A DNA stretch of 64,000 nucleotides from Candidatus Ruminococcus equi (GCA_018065465.1 JAGHTC010000058.1:1-64000), one strand, 5' to 3'. Positions 28,980 through 40,569 are shown, counted from the stretch's first letter. Notes: generated by a model from the letters alone, not told the origin. Translations and numbers: made by a program.

Positions 28980-29138
28980 AACTATTCACCTTCTTATACA
29001 TACAATAAAAAGATTAGGTTATCTTGTCGCAAATCAAAGGCACAAAAATCTATATTCCAAAATACTATGTACTAAGTATAAAAGACAAAAACAGGTCAAG
29101 AATATTAGTAACTTAGGAAATCTTGGAGTGAAGATAAT

Positions 29139-29489
29139 ATGAATGTGAAGCGTGGAGATATTTACTACGCTGATTTATCACCCGTTATCGGAAGTGAGCA
29201 AGGCGGAATACGCCCTGTACTTATCGTACAAAATGACATCGGAAACAGGTATTCGCCTACGGTTATCGCGGCGGCTATCACAAGCCAGCAGACAAAAGCA
29301 AAACTGCCTACTCATATTGCACTCGGTGCAAATTCGGGCGGTCTTTCTAAAGACTCGGTTGTGCTATTGGAACAAGTCAGAACAATAGACAAAAAACGAC
29401 TTAAAGAAAAGATGGGGACTGTTCCCGATAACAGTATGAAAGCGATAAACGAGGCAATTTCCGTTTCGTTCGGCCTTACAACTACATAA
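29139..29489 (+). CDS. mazF: MazF/PemK family endoribonuclease toxin
   Basis: [33 protein letters not shown]. Confidence 0.95.
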   Translation: MNVKRGDIYYADLSPVIGSEQGGIRPVLIVQNDIGNRYSPTVIAAAITSQQTKAKLPTHIALGANSGGLSKDSVVLLEQVRTIDKKRLKEKMGTVPDNSMKAINEAISVSFGLTTT

Positions 29490-29501
29490 TGCACGGCATT
29501 A

Positions 29502-29538
29502 TGAAAAACTCACCTTATGAAATCATAGGGTGAGTTTT
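29502..29538. terminator. terminator between mazF and metK (convergent)
   Basis: aaaactcacctta...tagggtgagtttt. Confidence 0.8.
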
Positions 29539-29543
29539 GTTTA

Positions 29544-30731
29544 TCACAAGGATTTTACTGCTTCTATGAGTTGTTCTGTTTTGTCGGTGTCTTCCCATTT
29601 AACATTCAGGTCTTCGCGTCCCATATGACCGTATGAAGACAACGGTGCATATTTGATGTTACGCAGATTAAGTTCGCGGATAATAGATGCAGGACGGCAG
29701 TCGAAAACTTTTATAACTGCATTTGCTAACTGCTCATTTGTATATTTAGATGTTCCGAAAGATTCAACCATAACGGAAACTGGTTTTGCAACACCTATTG
29801 CATAGGCAAGTTGAACTTCGCACATTTTGGCAAGTCCTGCGGCTACTACATTCTTTGCGATATAGCGAGCAAAATAAGCGGCACTACGGTCAACTTTTGT
29901 CGGGTCTTTTCCGGAGAATGCTCCGCCGCCGTGACGGGCAAAACCGCCGTAGGTGTCTACAATAATCTTTCTGCCGGTAAGTCCACTGTCGCCGTTAGGA
30001 CCGCCGACTACAAAGCGTCCTGTCGGATTTACAAAAATCTTTGTATCATCATCTAGTAATTCTGCGGGAATAACAGGCTTGATTACAAATTCGATGATAT
30101 CTTTTCTTATCTGCTCGAGAGATACCTTTTCATCGTGCTGGGTTGAGATAACAACGGTATCAATACGCTTAATTTTATCGTCGTCGTATTCAACGGTTAC
30201 CTGACTTTTTCCGTCGGGACGCAAATATGTAAGAGTACCGTTCTTGCGGACTTCGGTCAATTTCTTTGACAATTTATGAGCAAGGGAAATCGACAAAGGC
30301 ATAAGTTCTTCTGTTTCGTCACAAGCAAAGCCGAACATCATTCCCTGGTCACCTGCACCGATAAGAGAATCGTCGTCAGATTCGCCCTCACGGTTCTCTA
30401 TTGAACTGTTTACGCCCATAGCGATATCGGGCGACTGTTTATCAAGCATTATATTAACTGTGCAGGTATCACAATTAAAGCCGATGCCGTCGCTGTCGTA
30501 ACCGATAAATCTTATTGCTTCTCTTGCGATTTTTTCAACATCTATATCGCAATCGGCAGAAATCTCGCCCATAATATTTACTGTATCTGTTGTTGCTGTG
30601 GTTTCGCACGCAACATGAGCAAATTTGTCTTTTTCAAAAATAGCATCCAAAACAGAATCGGAAATTCTGTCGCATAATTTGTCGGGATGTCCTTCCGTTA
30701 CCGATTCGGAAGTAAAAAAGTGTTTAGCCAT
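29544..30731 (-). CDS. metK: S-adenosylmethionine synthetase
   Basis: [51 protein letters not shown]. Confidence 0.98.
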   Translation of the reverse strand: MAKHFFTSESVTEGHPDKLCDRISDSVLDAIFEKDKFAHVACETTATTDTVNIMGEISADCDIDVEKIAREAIRFIGYDSDGIGFNCDTCTVNIMLDKQSPDIAMGVNSSIENREGESDDDSLIGAGDQGMMFGFACDETEELMPLSISLAHKLSKKLTEVRKNGTLTYLRPDGKSQVTVEYDDDKIKRIDTVVISTQHDEKVSLEQIRKDIIEFVIKPVIPAELLDDDTKIFVNPTGRFVVGGPNGDSGLTGRKIIVDTYGGFARHGGGAFSGKDPTKVDRSAAYFARYIAKNVVAAGLAKMCEVQLAYAIGVAKPVSVMVESFGTSKYTNEQLANAVIKVFDCRPASIIRELNLRNIKYAPLSSYGHMGREDLNVKWEDTDKTEQLIEAVKSL

Positions 30732-30766
30732 ATATCTTCCCCATTTCTATACAAAACAAAAAAATA

Positions 30767-30887
30767 CCGTTCGGTAAACCGAACGGAGATAAAACTCATC
30801 TTTCGGATTTACCGCAGGATTTAGCACCTTACAAATGCAGGTTGCCGGACTTCACAGGGCCTGTCCCTCAGTCGCTCTTGATAAGTG
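30767..30887 (-). promoter_or_regulatory. SAM-I (S-box) riboswitch with terminator
   Basis: minus strand CTTATCAAGAGCGACTGAGGGACAGGCCCTGTGAAGTCCGGCAACC...AAGGTGCTAAATCCTGCGG, then ccgttcggtaaaccgaacgg + T-run. Confidence 0.95.
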
Positions 30888-30941
30888 GTATATTTATTTT
30901 TTATTATAATACATCTACACAGGAAATTTGTCAATAAAAAA

Positions 30942-30965
30942 GCGGTTTGAAATCAAACCGCCGAA
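30942..30965 (-). terminator. terminator of the NrdD-like small ORF
   Basis: gcggtttga-aa-tcaaaccgc with A/T run. Confidence 0.75.
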
Positions 30966-30968
30966 AAA

Positions 30969-31262
30969 TCATGCAATTTCTTCGAGAGCAGTACCGCAAT
31001 CGAGTGAATGTTTTACTCTGTCTTCAACCTCGGCACGCTTTGCATCGTTGAAACGGTCAACTGTTCCTACAAGATAACCGGTAATTCTTCTTATTCTTTC
31101 GAAAGGAACATTGTCATATGTATAATTCATATCAACAAATTCACCGTCAACTGTAAATTCAACCGAAGTGATATACTTGTCGGGATTAGCCTCTTTCAAA
31201 GATTTTACATACGCATCGATTTCTGCTTGCGGCATTGTTCCGCCTTTAACTGTAACTGTCAT
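30969..31262 (-). CDS. small protein resembling the NrdD C-terminal glycyl-radical segment
   Basis: FERIRRITGYLVGTVDRFNDAKRAEVEDRVKHSLD resembles the C-terminal RxxGYL...RVKH region of class III RNR. Confidence 0.6.
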   Translation of the reverse strand: MTVTVKGGTMPQAEIDAYVKSLKEANPDKYITSVEFTVDGEFVDMNYTYDNVPFERIRRITGYLVGTVDRFNDAKRAEVEDRVKHSLDCGTALEEIA

Positions 31263-31424
31263 AATATTATCCCCTTTCACGAAATTTTATGTCCTAAATA
31301 ATCACATTATGTTGGCTACAGTTAGAATATTAACACAATATATAGTGGTTTTCAAGTAACAAATTCATATTTATTATTACAATATTTTAATCTTATTTTG
31401 CCAGAAAGAATAATAAAGGCTTCT

Positions 31425-31967
31425 TCATTCCATAGAGGAATTTTGGCTGTAAAAAAGTTTAGTTTTTGTAACAGCGGGCATAACAAGATACAAAACTATT
31501 GCGGTAAGTGTTCCTGTTACCAAAGCAGAAACGCAAAGGACGGGCGTATATGCAAAAACCGTTTTATCGGTAAGCGCTACAGAAACAAGCAGTTGCCCGA
31601 AGTTGTGAAAAAATGCTCCCGAAATACCGATACCGATATAACCAAAACGCATTTTCTTTGCCGATAACAGCAAAAACATTACAAGGCAACTCAAAACGCC
31701 GCCGCAAAGGCTCATCAAAAATGCAGTAAAGCCACGCATTATAAGAGCAAAAAATGCTTTGACAAGGCAGACAAACAAGGCACTTGGCAAATTCAATACC
31801 GACAAAGCAAACATAACGGCAATGTTGGAAAGTCCCAACTTCATTCCGGGCAAAAGAAAAGGAATGTCGGGGATGAGCATTTCTATATAGGAAAGGACAA
31901 GTGCAATAGAAGCAACTAGGGCAGTTTGTGTTATATATAATGTATCAGATGATTTAGTTTCTTTCAT
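31425..31967 (-). CDS. Gx transporter family / heptaprenyl diphosphate synthase component I-like membrane protein
   Basis: ALVLSYIEMLIPDIPFLLPGMKLGLSNIAVMFAL. Confidence 0.85.
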   Translation of the reverse strand: MKETKSSDTLYITQTALVASIALVLSYIEMLIPDIPFLLPGMKLGLSNIAVMFALSVLNLPSALFVCLVKAFFALIMRGFTAFLMSLCGGVLSCLVMFLLLSAKKMRFGYIGIGISGAFFHNFGQLLVSVALTDKTVFAYTPVLCVSALVTGTLTAIVLYLVMPAVTKTKLFYSQNSSME

Positions 31968-31971
31968 ATTA

Positions 31972-32367
31972 TCACCTTGCTATCGCGTCGGCTGAATCTG
32001 TTTTGCCTTCAATCGATAGGGATACTTTTGCAGGCAGACAAACAGAAGACGCACCGATATTTTTGATTTTTCCCGTATGAACGCAAAGCTTATCGGGACA
32101 TTCGGAAGAAAGAACGGACACGCCGTCAGGAGAATACTCAACCGTTACTTTCATATCACCGAGATATTCTTTTTCATATGTATCCGTAATTTTTGACAGT
32201 TCTACCCTATCGACCACTTCACCTTTTATTCTCACTACGGCGATAAGTTCATCGCTTTTTTGAAACGGCAATATAAAGCACATAACGGTAATCAAAATTA
32301 CAACCGCTATGCAAATAAGGTCGAGCGCAGAAAAGAGTTTTCGCTTTTCAACTTTGTTCATAATCAT
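31972..32367 (-). CDS. NusG domain II-containing protein
   Basis: Single TM plus SSECPDKLCVHTGKIKNIGASSVCLPAKVSLSIEG. Confidence 0.88.
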   Translation of the reverse strand: MIMNKVEKRKLFSALDLICIAVVILITVMCFILPFQKSDELIAVVRIKGEVVDRVELSKITDTYEKEYLGDMKVTVEYSPDGVSVLSSECPDKLCVHTGKIKNIGASSVCLPAKVSLSIEGKTDSADAIAR

Positions 32368-32449
32368 CCCTCAAATTCAGTATAGCATAGAAAACCTTGC
32401 CTGTAATTCCCTATTATCATAAAAAAATAAGTAATTTTTTGCTTTATTT

Positions 32450-32462
32450 TTCTAAATTAGAA
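32450..32462 (+). repeat. copy of intergenic palindrome (TTCTAAATTAGAA)
   Basis: TTCTA-AAT-TAGAA in divergent intergenic region. Confidence 0.65.
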
Positions 32463-32729
32463 TTGTCATTTATTATCCCACTTGTCATATTTTTCGAAAA
32501 ATGAATAAATAAATTACAAGTTGTAACCGTTAATTTTGACTGGATTTTTGTATTTGTTGTATAAAATTATGAACGAACTTTGAATTTTATTGGTATTTTA
32601 GCATTATTTTACCCCATGTACTTGAATTGTTCATAATTCTTTGATATAATAATGACAAATTTGTTACCAATATTTGATTTGAAATTTTTACTTACGACGT
32701 ATTATTCCGATTATATTGGAGGTTATATC

Positions 32730-34169
32730 TTGAAGATTACGAAAAGGATTATTTCAATACTCATTATTGTTGCAGTATTAACTACAGTATGTGTTATGAC
32801 AACTACGAGCTTCTCGGCAAGCGGTACAGGTACCGGTCTTGCTTCGTGGGCACTCAAAGCATACAACGAAGGTTGGAGTTATGTTTACGGCGGTTCTTCT
32901 GCCGGTGCAGTTGACTGTTCCGGACTTATTTATTCTTATGCCGGCGGTAACAGAGGCGGCGACGACCAGTACTATAACTCATCATACAGAGGCTCTGTAT
33001 CAAGCGGTATTCCGAATATTCACGGTCTCGGACTTTTCCAGCCAGGTCATGTCGGCGTTTATGTCGGCGGCGGTATGGCTGTTGATGCCCGCGGTGATGA
33101 ATACGGCGTATGCTATGAATCTGCGTACAGTCATCATTGGACTAACTACTTTAAAGTTCCCGGTGTCTCCTACCCTTCAACAGGCTGGGAAAAATTCCAG
33201 GGCGAATACTTCTACTATGAAGACGGCGAATACCTCTCTGATACTTCTAAAACAATAGACGGTGTTACATATTACTTCGACTCTGACGGTGTCTCATCAA
33301 ATGCACCGTCGAGCAACAGTTCATCATCTGAGAGTCAATCATCACAGCAGTCAACTTCTAATGTTCTTAAAAAAGGCTCAACAGGAGCAAAAGTAGAAAA
33401 ACTTCAGCAAAGACTTTATGACCTTGGCTACTATACAGGTCTTATAGACGGTGACTTCGGTGAACAAACCGAAAAAGCATTTATGCTCTTCCAAAAGGCT
33501 GCTGGACTTACACCTGACGGAATTGCAGGAAGTGATGTTGACTACCTTTATGCAGACGATGCACCTTCTTACAAAGAAGTCCTTAGCATCAGCAAAAAAG
33601 ACGATGAAGAAGTAGCACAAACATCGGAAGAAGCCGAAGAAGAAAAAGGCCAAGAGGAAAAAGAATTTACAGTCCTCAAAAACGGCGACTTTGATGAAAA
33701 AGTTGCTGATGTTCAGGAAAGACTTATCACCCTTGAATATTTAGAAGGTGAAGCAGACGGTTCTTTCGGTACTGCTACAGAAAAAGCAGTTAAGACTTTC
33801 CAAGGTGCAAACGGTATTACTCAATCAGGTGAAGTTGACAAGTTCACATACACCGTTCTCTTCTCCGACGAGGCAAAAGTAAATCCGCACCACGAAGAAG
33901 CAACACAGGAAGTTAAAGTTCAGAAAGAAACACAGGTTGCTACAAGAATAGCAAACACCGAAGCAGACCTCAAGACAAACGAACTTTCTCAAAAGGCTCT
34001 TTCCGGCGTTACTGATTCGCTTGGATTCTCGGCTGATAAAAACGGAAATAACTTCCAGTTTATTCTCTTGCTTGCTGCAATGATTTTAGTTATGACAATC
34101 ACATTCATCATTGTATATGCTCGCGAAAAGAAGAAAATGAAACGCAACAAACACCACAGATTCCAGTAA
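32730..34169 (+). CDS. NlpC/P60 family hydrolase with two peptidoglycan-binding repeats and C-terminal TM
   Basis: Signal peptide after TTG start with SD GGAGG; VDCSGLIYSYA, GHVGVYVGGG; KLQQRLYDLGYYTGLIDGDFGEQTEKAF PG-binding repeats. Confidence 0.9.
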   Translation: MKITKRIISILIIVAVLTTVCVMTTTSFSASGTGTGLASWALKAYNEGWSYVYGGSSAGAVDCSGLIYSYAGGNRGGDDQYYNSSYRGSVSSGIPNIHGLGLFQPGHVGVYVGGGMAVDARGDEYGVCYESAYSHHWTNYFKVPGVSYPSTGWEKFQGEYFYYEDGEYLSDTSKTIDGVTYYFDSDGVSSNAPSSNSSSSESQSSQQSTSNVLKKGSTGAKVEKLQQRLYDLGYYTGLIDGDFGEQTEKAFMLFQKAAGLTPDGIAGSDVDYLYADDAPSYKEVLSISKKDDEEVAQTSEEAEEEKGQEEKEFTVLKNGDFDEKVADVQERLITLEYLEGEADGSFGTATEKAVKTFQGANGITQSGEVDKFTYTVLFSDEAKVNPHHEEATQEVKVQKETQVATRIANTEADLKTNELSQKALSGVTDSLGFSADKNGNNFQFILLLAAMILVMTITFIIVYAREKKKMKRNKHHRFQ

Positions 34170-34177
34170 ATAAAAAT

Positions 34178-34207
34178 TTAAGCCCTCCGTCAAACGGAGG
34201 GCTTTTC
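34178..34207 (+). terminator. terminator
   Basis: aagccctccg-tcaaa-cggagggctttt. Confidence 0.85.
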
Positions 34208-34217
34208 TTATGCAAAT

Positions 34218-34694
34218 TTAATCTTCTGCACTTAAATCGGAAATACAATGCGGGCATTTTGTTGCTTCGATATCAATTTCGGATTTACAATACGGACATT
34301 TCTTTGTAGTAGGTGCAGGCTCTTCTTCGGGTTTCTTGCTGATAGAAGTAAGTTTGTTGATGCCTTTAACCAAAAGGAAAACTACAAATGCCATAATGAT
34401 GAAGTTGATAACGGCTGTGATAAATGCACCATAACCCCAGATTGATACTCCGAGTTCGGCTGCATTTGCCGATGTTACCATGGATGCATCTACGCCCTCG
34501 GGCAGTTTCAAAATCAAAAACTGCTCTGTAAAATCGATACCGCCTGTGAGCAAACCGATAAACGGCATAATCAGGTTGTCGATAAATGCGGTTACGATGT
34601 TTTGGAAAGCAGCACCGATGATAACGCCGACTGCCAAGTCCATTACATTGCCACGAAGTGCAAATTCTTTAAATTCTGCAAAAAACTTTTTCAT
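34218..34694 (-). CDS. mscL: large-conductance mechanosensitive channel with C-terminal zinc-ribbon
   Basis: EFALRGNVMDLAVGVIIGAAF; C-term CPYCKSEIDIEATKCPHC. Confidence 0.94.
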   Translation of the reverse strand: MKKFFAEFKEFALRGNVMDLAVGVIIGAAFQNIVTAFIDNLIMPFIGLLTGGIDFTEQFLILKLPEGVDASMVTSANAAELGVSIWGYGAFITAVINFIIMAFVVFLLVKGINKLTSISKKPEEEPAPTTKKCPYCKSEIDIEATKCPHCISDLSAED

Positions 34695-34720
34695 AACTTA
34701 TGTACCCCTTTATATAAAAT

Positions 34721-35959
34721 TTATTTTACGGCTTTGTGGAAAACCTTTTTGCCCTTTTTGATTACTACATAACCTTTTTCGAAATCTTTTAGTGAAAGTT
34801 TTGCAAAAATTTCGGTTACTTTCGCATCGTCAATCGAAACACCGCCTTGAGTAATAAGGCGTTTGCCTTCACCTTTTGACGGGATAAGAGAACATTTTAT
34901 CAGCAAATCGAGAACGGAAATTTCGCCTTCTGTGAAATCATCATCAGACAATGTGGTAGAGGGCATATTCTCGGTATCATTTCCCGATACAAACAATGCT
35001 CTTGCGCCTTCCTGCGCCTTTGTTGCCTCTTCCTCACCGTGAATAAGTTTAGTAAGTTCAAAGGCAAGGACTTCTTTTGCTTTGTTAATCTCGCTGCCCT
35101 CTAACTTTGCATACTCTTCGATTTCGTCAAGAGAGAGGAAAGTGAGCATTTTCATACATTTGATAACATCGGCGTCATCGACATTACGCCAATACTGGTA
35201 AAACTCGAAAGGTGAAGTCTTCTCGGCTGAAAGCCATACTGCACCCTTTTGTGTTTTTCCCATTTTTTTGCCTTCGGAATTAAGCAAAAGATTTATTGTC
35301 ATTGCGTAGGCGTCTTTTGAGAGTTTTCTTCTGATAAGTTCGGTACCGCCGAGCATATTGCTCCACTGGTCGTCTCCGCCGAACTGCATATTACAGCCGT
35401 ACTTCTGATACAAAGCATAGAAATCGTAGGACTGCATTATCATATAGTTAAATTCAAGAAAAGAAAGTCCCTTTTCCATACGCTGTTTGTAACACTCGGC
35501 ACGAAGCATATTGTTGACAGAGAAGCAAGCGCCGACTTCACGCAAAACTTCAACATAATTGAGGTCTAAAAGCCAATCGGCATTATTGACCATAAGAGCC
35601 TTATCATCGGAAAAGTCGATAAATTTGCTCATTTGCTCTCTAAAACAAGATACATTATGTTCTATTGTTTCTTTTGTCATCATCTGGCGCATATCGGTTC
35701 TGCCCGATGGGTCGCCTATCATTGCAGTACCGCCGCCGATAAGTGCAATCGGCTTGTTTCCTGCCATTTGCAGGCGCTTCATAAGGCACAGAGCCATAAA
35801 GTGGCCTACATGAAGGCTGTCAGCTGTTGGGTCAAAGCCGATATAAAACACTGCTTTGCCGTTGTTGACAAGTTCTCTGATTTCTTTTTCATCTGTTACC
35901 TGTGCGATAAGTCCTCTCGCTACAAGTTCCTCATATACTCCCATTTTGGTTTCCTCCAA
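34721..35959 (-). CDS. tyrS: tyrosyl-tRNA synthetase
   Basis: [36 protein letters not shown] (KMSKS-like). Confidence 0.96.
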   Translation of the reverse strand: MEETKMGVYEELVARGLIAQVTDEKEIRELVNNGKAVFYIGFDPTADSLHVGHFMALCLMKRLQMAGNKPIALIGGGTAMIGDPSGRTDMRQMMTKETIEHNVSCFREQMSKFIDFSDDKALMVNNADWLLDLNYVEVLREVGACFSVNNMLRAECYKQRMEKGLSFLEFNYMIMQSYDFYALYQKYGCNMQFGGDDQWSNMLGGTELIRRKLSKDAYAMTINLLLNSEGKKMGKTQKGAVWLSAEKTSPFEFYQYWRNVDDADVIKCMKMLTFLSLDEIEEYAKLEGSEINKAKEVLAFELTKLIHGEEEATKAQEGARALFVSGNDTENMPSTTLSDDDFTEGEISVLDLLIKCSLIPSKGEGKRLITQGGVSIDDAKVTEIFAKLSLKDFEKGYVVIKKGKKVFHKAVK

Positions 35960-36007
35960 GGTGATAATAGATTCAGTATATCTGCAAAACAGAAAAAGGT
36001 CAAGTGA

Positions 36008-37870
36008 CTATTTTCTTTTTCTGCTTTTATATTTTGTTGTTTTTTTCTTTTGTCCCTTTGAATATTTTTCAACCAAAGACTTTGGTGCATTGATAAGACA
36101 GTGCTCGTTGTTCCCTATCAGGTCTTGTCTATGCACTTTGCAAAGTGCTTCTGTTACAAGTTCTTTGTTTTCTTTTACATAATACTGTAACAGTGCTCTT
36201 TGCATAGCCTTTTCGTGCTTTGACTTCGGGACATACACTTCTTCTAATGTATATGGGTCAAGCCCCGTGTAATACATACAGGTTGAAACGGTTCCCGGTG
36301 TTGGGTAAAAATCCTGCACCTGGTCGGGAAAAATCCGCTCTTTCTTCAAAAACAGGGCAAGTTCCACGGCGTCTTTTAAGGTACTGCCGGGGTGTGAACT
36401 CATCAGATACGGTACAATGTACTGTTCTTTCTTCGCCCTTTTTGTTTTTTCATAAAACTTTTTGGAAAAGCGTTTGTAGGATTCTATGTAGGGTTTTCCC
36501 ATTTTATCAAGAACGGCAGAAGAACAATGCTCGGGGGCAACGCGGAGTTGTCCGCTGATGTGGTGAGTTACAAGTTCATCAAAAAATTCTTCGTCTTTGT
36601 CTTCGATAAGATAATCAAAGCGAATTCCCGAACGGATAAAGACTTTTTTGATACCATTTATCTTTCGCAGTTCTCGCAGGATTTCAAGGTATTCTTTGTG
36701 GGATACTTCTAAATTTCTGCATGGCTCCGGTGCAAGGCATTTTTTGCCTTTGCAAAGTCCCGCTTCCTTTTGCAACGAACAAGAGGGCATGCGGAAATTC
36801 GCAGTAGGTCCGCCGACATCGCTGATATAGCCTTTGAAATGCTCGTTATTTAAAAAAGATTTTGCTTCGTTTACTATGCTTTCTTTACTACGGCAGGTTA
36901 CTGCCCTGCCCTGATGATAGGCTATTGAGCAAAAATTACACGCGCCGAAACAACCGCGGTTGTGGGTAATCGAAAACTCAACTTCTTTTATCGCGTCGAC
37001 TCCTCCGACTTTTTCATATGACGGATGATACCATCTTTCATACGGCAAAGAATAGACATAGTCGAGTTCTTCTGTAGCAAGCGGGGGCATCGGCGGATTT
37101 TCGACTACTATCATATTGCCGTGACGCTGGATAAGTTTTCTTCCCCTTACCGCGTCGGCTTCGTCGAGTTCTTTTCTTGTTGAAATTGCATAATCTCGCT
37201 TGCTGTCACACACTCGTTCAAAGCACGGTAATTCAACAACTTTGTCTATGACATAGTCTGTTGTCTTCACGGCATAGCAAATGCCTTTTATATCAAACAA
37301 ATCGGATACTTTTGCACCGTTTTTCAGCCTTTTTGCAAGTTCTATTGTCTGATTTTCACCCATACCGTAGGAGAGAATATCTGCTTTCGTATCGAGCAAA
37401 ACAGAGGGCTTTACGCAATCGTCCCAATAGTCATAATGAGCAAATCTGCGTAAAGATGCTTCAAGTCCTCCGATAATAATGACAGAATCGGGAAACAATC
37501 TTCGAACTATATTTGAATAGACGGTCAATGCTCTGTCGGGGCGTTTGCCCGATATACCGCCTGCTGTGTAGGCATCTTTACTACGCTTTCGCTTGTTCAC
37601 TGTATAGTGGGCGACCATACTGTCGATATTTCCCGAAGTTATCAGAAAGCCGAGTTTCGGTGTACCGAATTGGAGAAAGTCTTTGTCATCCTTTACATTC
37701 GGCTGTGGCAAAACAGCAACACGGTAGCCTTTGTCCTCTAATACGCGAGAAATAATAGATACACCGAAAGACGGGTGGTCAACATAAGCGTCGCCTGTTA
37801 TATAGACAAAATCTACGCTGTCCCATCCGCGCTGTGACATTTCTTTTGCATTAATCGGCAAAAAAGCCAT
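36008..37870 (-). CDS. YgiQ family radical SAM protein
   Basis: SITHNRGCFGACNFCSIAYHQGR CxxxCxxC motif; 620 aa. Confidence 0.95.
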   Translation of the reverse strand: MAFLPINAKEMSQRGWDSVDFVYITGDAYVDHPSFGVSIISRVLEDKGYRVAVLPQPNVKDDKDFLQFGTPKLGFLITSGNIDSMVAHYTVNKRKRSKDAYTAGGISGKRPDRALTVYSNIVRRLFPDSVIIIGGLEASLRRFAHYDYWDDCVKPSVLLDTKADILSYGMGENQTIELAKRLKNGAKVSDLFDIKGICYAVKTTDYVIDKVVELPCFERVCDSKRDYAISTRKELDEADAVRGRKLIQRHGNMIVVENPPMPPLATEELDYVYSLPYERWYHPSYEKVGGVDAIKEVEFSITHNRGCFGACNFCSIAYHQGRAVTCRSKESIVNEAKSFLNNEHFKGYISDVGGPTANFRMPSCSLQKEAGLCKGKKCLAPEPCRNLEVSHKEYLEILRELRKINGIKKVFIRSGIRFDYLIEDKDEEFFDELVTHHISGQLRVAPEHCSSAVLDKMGKPYIESYKRFSKKFYEKTKRAKKEQYIVPYLMSSHPGSTLKDAVELALFLKKERIFPDQVQDFYPTPGTVSTCMYYTGLDPYTLEEVYVPKSKHEKAMQRALLQYYVKENKELVTEALCKVHRQDLIGNNEHCLINAPKSLVEKYSKGQKKKTTKYKSRKRK

Positions 37871-37903
37871 CGTGTTTCTCCTTGCTATAATTCTTCATTA
37901 GAA

Positions 37904-37916
37904 TTCTAAAAAAGAA
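37904..37916 (-). repeat. copy of intergenic palindrome (TTCTTTTTTAGAA on minus)
   Basis: between ftsK stop and ygiQ start. Confidence 0.6.
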
Positions 37917-37918
37917 TA

Positions 37919-40528
37919 TTATTCTTCATCTTCAACATCATCGATATCGCTATCATCGACGCTGCCGAGCATATTGTTACGCTCAAGCCACTCGTTGTAG
38001 GTCATTAAAACATCTCTTGCCTTTGAGCCTTGGTGAGGACCTACTATACCCATTTGCTCCATATCGTCTATCATTCTGCCTGCTCTTGCGTAGCCGACTT
38101 TGAGTCTTCTTTGCAAAAGTGAAGTTGAAGCCTGTCCTGCTTCGATAACGACCTTGATTGCTTCTTCCATAAGAGAATCAACTTCGGGAGCATTCTGGGA
38201 CTTTTCGTTATCTTTTGTTTTTCCGCTTAATTCTTCGCTTGCAATCTTGCGGATTTTCTGCTCAACTTCTTCGTTATACTGGGCACGGTGTTTTTCTTTA
38301 ATATATGTTGTGACGCGCTCGATTTCTTCGTCTTTTGCAAAACAGCCCTGAACACGCAGAGGTTTATTTGCACCAACGGGAGAATAGAGCATATCACCAT
38401 TACCGATAAGTTTTTCGGCACCGCCATTGTCGAGAATGGTTCTTGAATCGACATTCGAGCTTACTTTCAATGCAATACGGCTGGGGATGTTCGCCTTGAT
38501 AACGCCTGTGATAACATTTACAGATGGTCTTTGGGTTGCGATAATCAGGTGCATACCTGCAGCACGAGCCATCTGTGCAAGACGACAGATAGCCTCTTCA
38601 ACCTCGGCAGGGGCCGCCATCATCAAATCGGCAAGTTCGTCTATAGCTATGACAGTTCTGCACATATATTCTTTCGGAACTTTCAGTCCTTCGACTTCAA
38701 GACAAACCGCTTCCTTTTCTTCGTCTGTCATAGAGTCGTTTGTATTTTCTTCAATATATTCTAAGTTTCTCTTGACCAGTGCATTGAACGAATTAATATC
38801 TTTGCAGTCATATTCCGAGAAAGTTTTGTATCTGTTGAGCATTTCGGAAACAGCCCAATTGAGCGCGCCTGCTGCTTTCTTTGCATCGGATACAACGGGT
38901 ACCAAAAGATGCGGAATACCCTTGTACTTTGAAAACTCAACCAACTTCGGGTCAATCAAGAGAAGTTTTACTTCATCGGGAGATGACTTGAAAAGTATGC
39001 TCATCAAAAGAGAGTTAACGCAGACAGATTTACCTGAACCGGTAGTACCTGCTATAAGCAAATGGGGCATCTTTGACAAATCGGTAATAACGATATTGCC
39101 GGAAATGTCTTTTCCCAAAACACAAGCAAGATTACTCTTATTATTTTTAAATTCATCTGAGTCGATAAGTTCGCGCAAAGATACTGTACTTATTACCTTG
39201 TTCGGAACTTCGATACCGACAGCGGCTTTGCCGGGAATCGGTGCTTCGATTCGAACACCGTTAGCGGCAAGATTTAGTGCAATATCATCGGAAAGATTGG
39301 TTATCTTTGAAATTTTTACGCCTGCTGCAGGTTGAAGTTCGTATCTTGTTACAGACGGTCCGCGGCAGATATTTGTTATACTCGCGCTTACGCCGAAACT
39401 CTTTAATGTTTCAACAAGTTTAGTTGCGTTGTTCTGCATTTCGTTCATCGCAGAAGCACCCTCGGAATCAACAGCGGGGTCAAGAAGTTTTACAGGCGGA
39501 TAGGAATACTTCGGCTTTTTCTCCGCTTTTGCTGTTTTTACTTCTTTTTCAAAGCGGGTGGTCTCGGAATCTATATCAACATCAATCGGTACTGTCTGTG
39601 GGTCTGCCTGCTTTGCACCTTCTGCGTAAGATTTTGTGTTCTTTTGCTTTGAGATTCTTTTTGCAACTTCGGTAGCATCGAGTTCATCATCGGACATAAT
39701 ACCATGGTTTGCGTTGTTGATTATGTCGATAATCTGCTGGTCTTCGATATCTTCTTTTGTCTTTGCTCTTTTCTTTTTCTTCTCTTTTTCAAGAGGGATA
39801 TCTATGCTGTAATTGTCTGTTGCCTTTTTGCTGCCGGCATAATACTTTGTATCATCGGTAACACTTGTTTCTGCTTCTTCCTCTTTTTGAACAATACGCT
39901 CACGCTTGTGTTCTCTGTGCTTTTCATAGCGTTTTTTAGCGACATTTGCTACATCGACAAGGGTTATTCCCGTCAAGAGCATAACGAGGACGATAATAAC
40001 AAGGACGGTAATAATAATCGCAGGGGCATTTGTAAACCAAAGCCTGAACGGATAGCCAAGCACACAGCCCAAAAGTCCGCACATACTGATATGTTGTGAG
40101 GAATTAAGATACGATTGCGACAAAGCCTCGAGATATGTATTTTCGTTATAATCTATTTTTGCACACAAATAGAACAAGGTACAGACAAATAAAAGAATTA
40201 ATACTGACAAAGCGACTTTTGCACCTTTGTGGGACATTTGCTTTTCTTTTGCAGTCATTATACCGAGATAGAGAAAAACAAATGGAATCAAGGCAAAGCA
40301 AAAGCCGAATACTCCGAAAATAAACGAACGGACAGCAAGCCAGACATTGTCGCCTTCGATAAGAAGCAAAGCAAAGAACAGCACTGAACAAGCACAGAGA
40401 AGAATAGCCTTTATCTGTGGGTTAATCCCTGTTTTTTGTGGCTCTTCCTGATGCTTTTTTGTCTGTGGTTTTTTGCTTGTATTCGGTTTTTTTGAGGTTG
40501 TTTTTTTAGTCGATTTACTACTTGCCAA
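37919..40528 (-). CDS. ftsK: DNA translocase FtsK/SpoIIIE
   Basis: [19 protein letters not shown]-loop, [24 protein letters not shown], gamma domain; TTG start with SD AGGAG preferred. Confidence 0.95.
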   Translation of the reverse strand: MASSKSTKKTTSKKPNTSKKPQTKKHQEEPQKTGINPQIKAILLCACSVLFFALLLIEGDNVWLAVRSFIFGVFGFCFALIPFVFLYLGIMTAKEKQMSHKGAKVALSVLILLFVCTLFYLCAKIDYNENTYLEALSQSYLNSSQHISMCGLLGCVLGYPFRLWFTNAPAIIITVLVIIVLVMLLTGITLVDVANVAKKRYEKHREHKRERIVQKEEEAETSVTDDTKYYAGSKKATDNYSIDIPLEKEKKKKRAKTKEDIEDQQIIDIINNANHGIMSDDELDATEVAKRISKQKNTKSYAEGAKQADPQTVPIDVDIDSETTRFEKEVKTAKAEKKPKYSYPPVKLLDPAVDSEGASAMNEMQNNATKLVETLKSFGVSASITNICRGPSVTRYELQPAAGVKISKITNLSDDIALNLAANGVRIEAPIPGKAAVGIEVPNKVISTVSLRELIDSDEFKNNKSNLACVLGKDISGNIVITDLSKMPHLLIAGTTGSGKSVCVNSLLMSILFKSSPDEVKLLLIDPKLVEFSKYKGIPHLLVPVVSDAKKAAGALNWAVSEMLNRYKTFSEYDCKDINSFNALVKRNLEYIEENTNDSMTDEEKEAVCLEVEGLKVPKEYMCRTVIAIDELADLMMAAPAEVEEAICRLAQMARAAGMHLIIATQRPSVNVITGVIKANIPSRIALKVSSNVDSRTILDNGGAEKLIGNGDMLYSPVGANKPLRVQGCFAKDEEIERVTTYIKEKHRAQYNEEVEQKIRKIASEELSGKTKDNEKSQNAPEVDSLMEEAIKVVIEAGQASTSLLQRRLKVGYARAGRMIDDMEQMGIVGPHQGSKARDVLMTYNEWLERNNMLGSVDDSDIDDVEDEE

Positions 40529-40556
40529 ATCAACCACTCCTGTATTTGAACTTTAT

Positions 40557-40569
40557 TTCTAAAATAGAA
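40557..40569 (-). repeat. copy of intergenic palindrome (TTCTATTTTAGAA on minus)
   Basis: directly abuts uppP stop codon. Confidence 0.65.

Noticed and set aside
30767-30887. Possible novel leader RNA upstream of metK
   Set aside because: Explained by a canonical SAM-I riboswitch.
32368-32729. Long intergenic region before the NlpC/P60 gene as a c-di-AMP riboswitch
   Set aside because: Region is very AT-rich with no GC-rich stems or recognisable ydaO-type conserved blocks.
38427-39335. 302-aa Ser-rich plus-strand ORF opposite ftsK
   Set aside because: Shadow ORF antisense to a clear FtsK/SpoIIIE coding frame; low-complexity composition.
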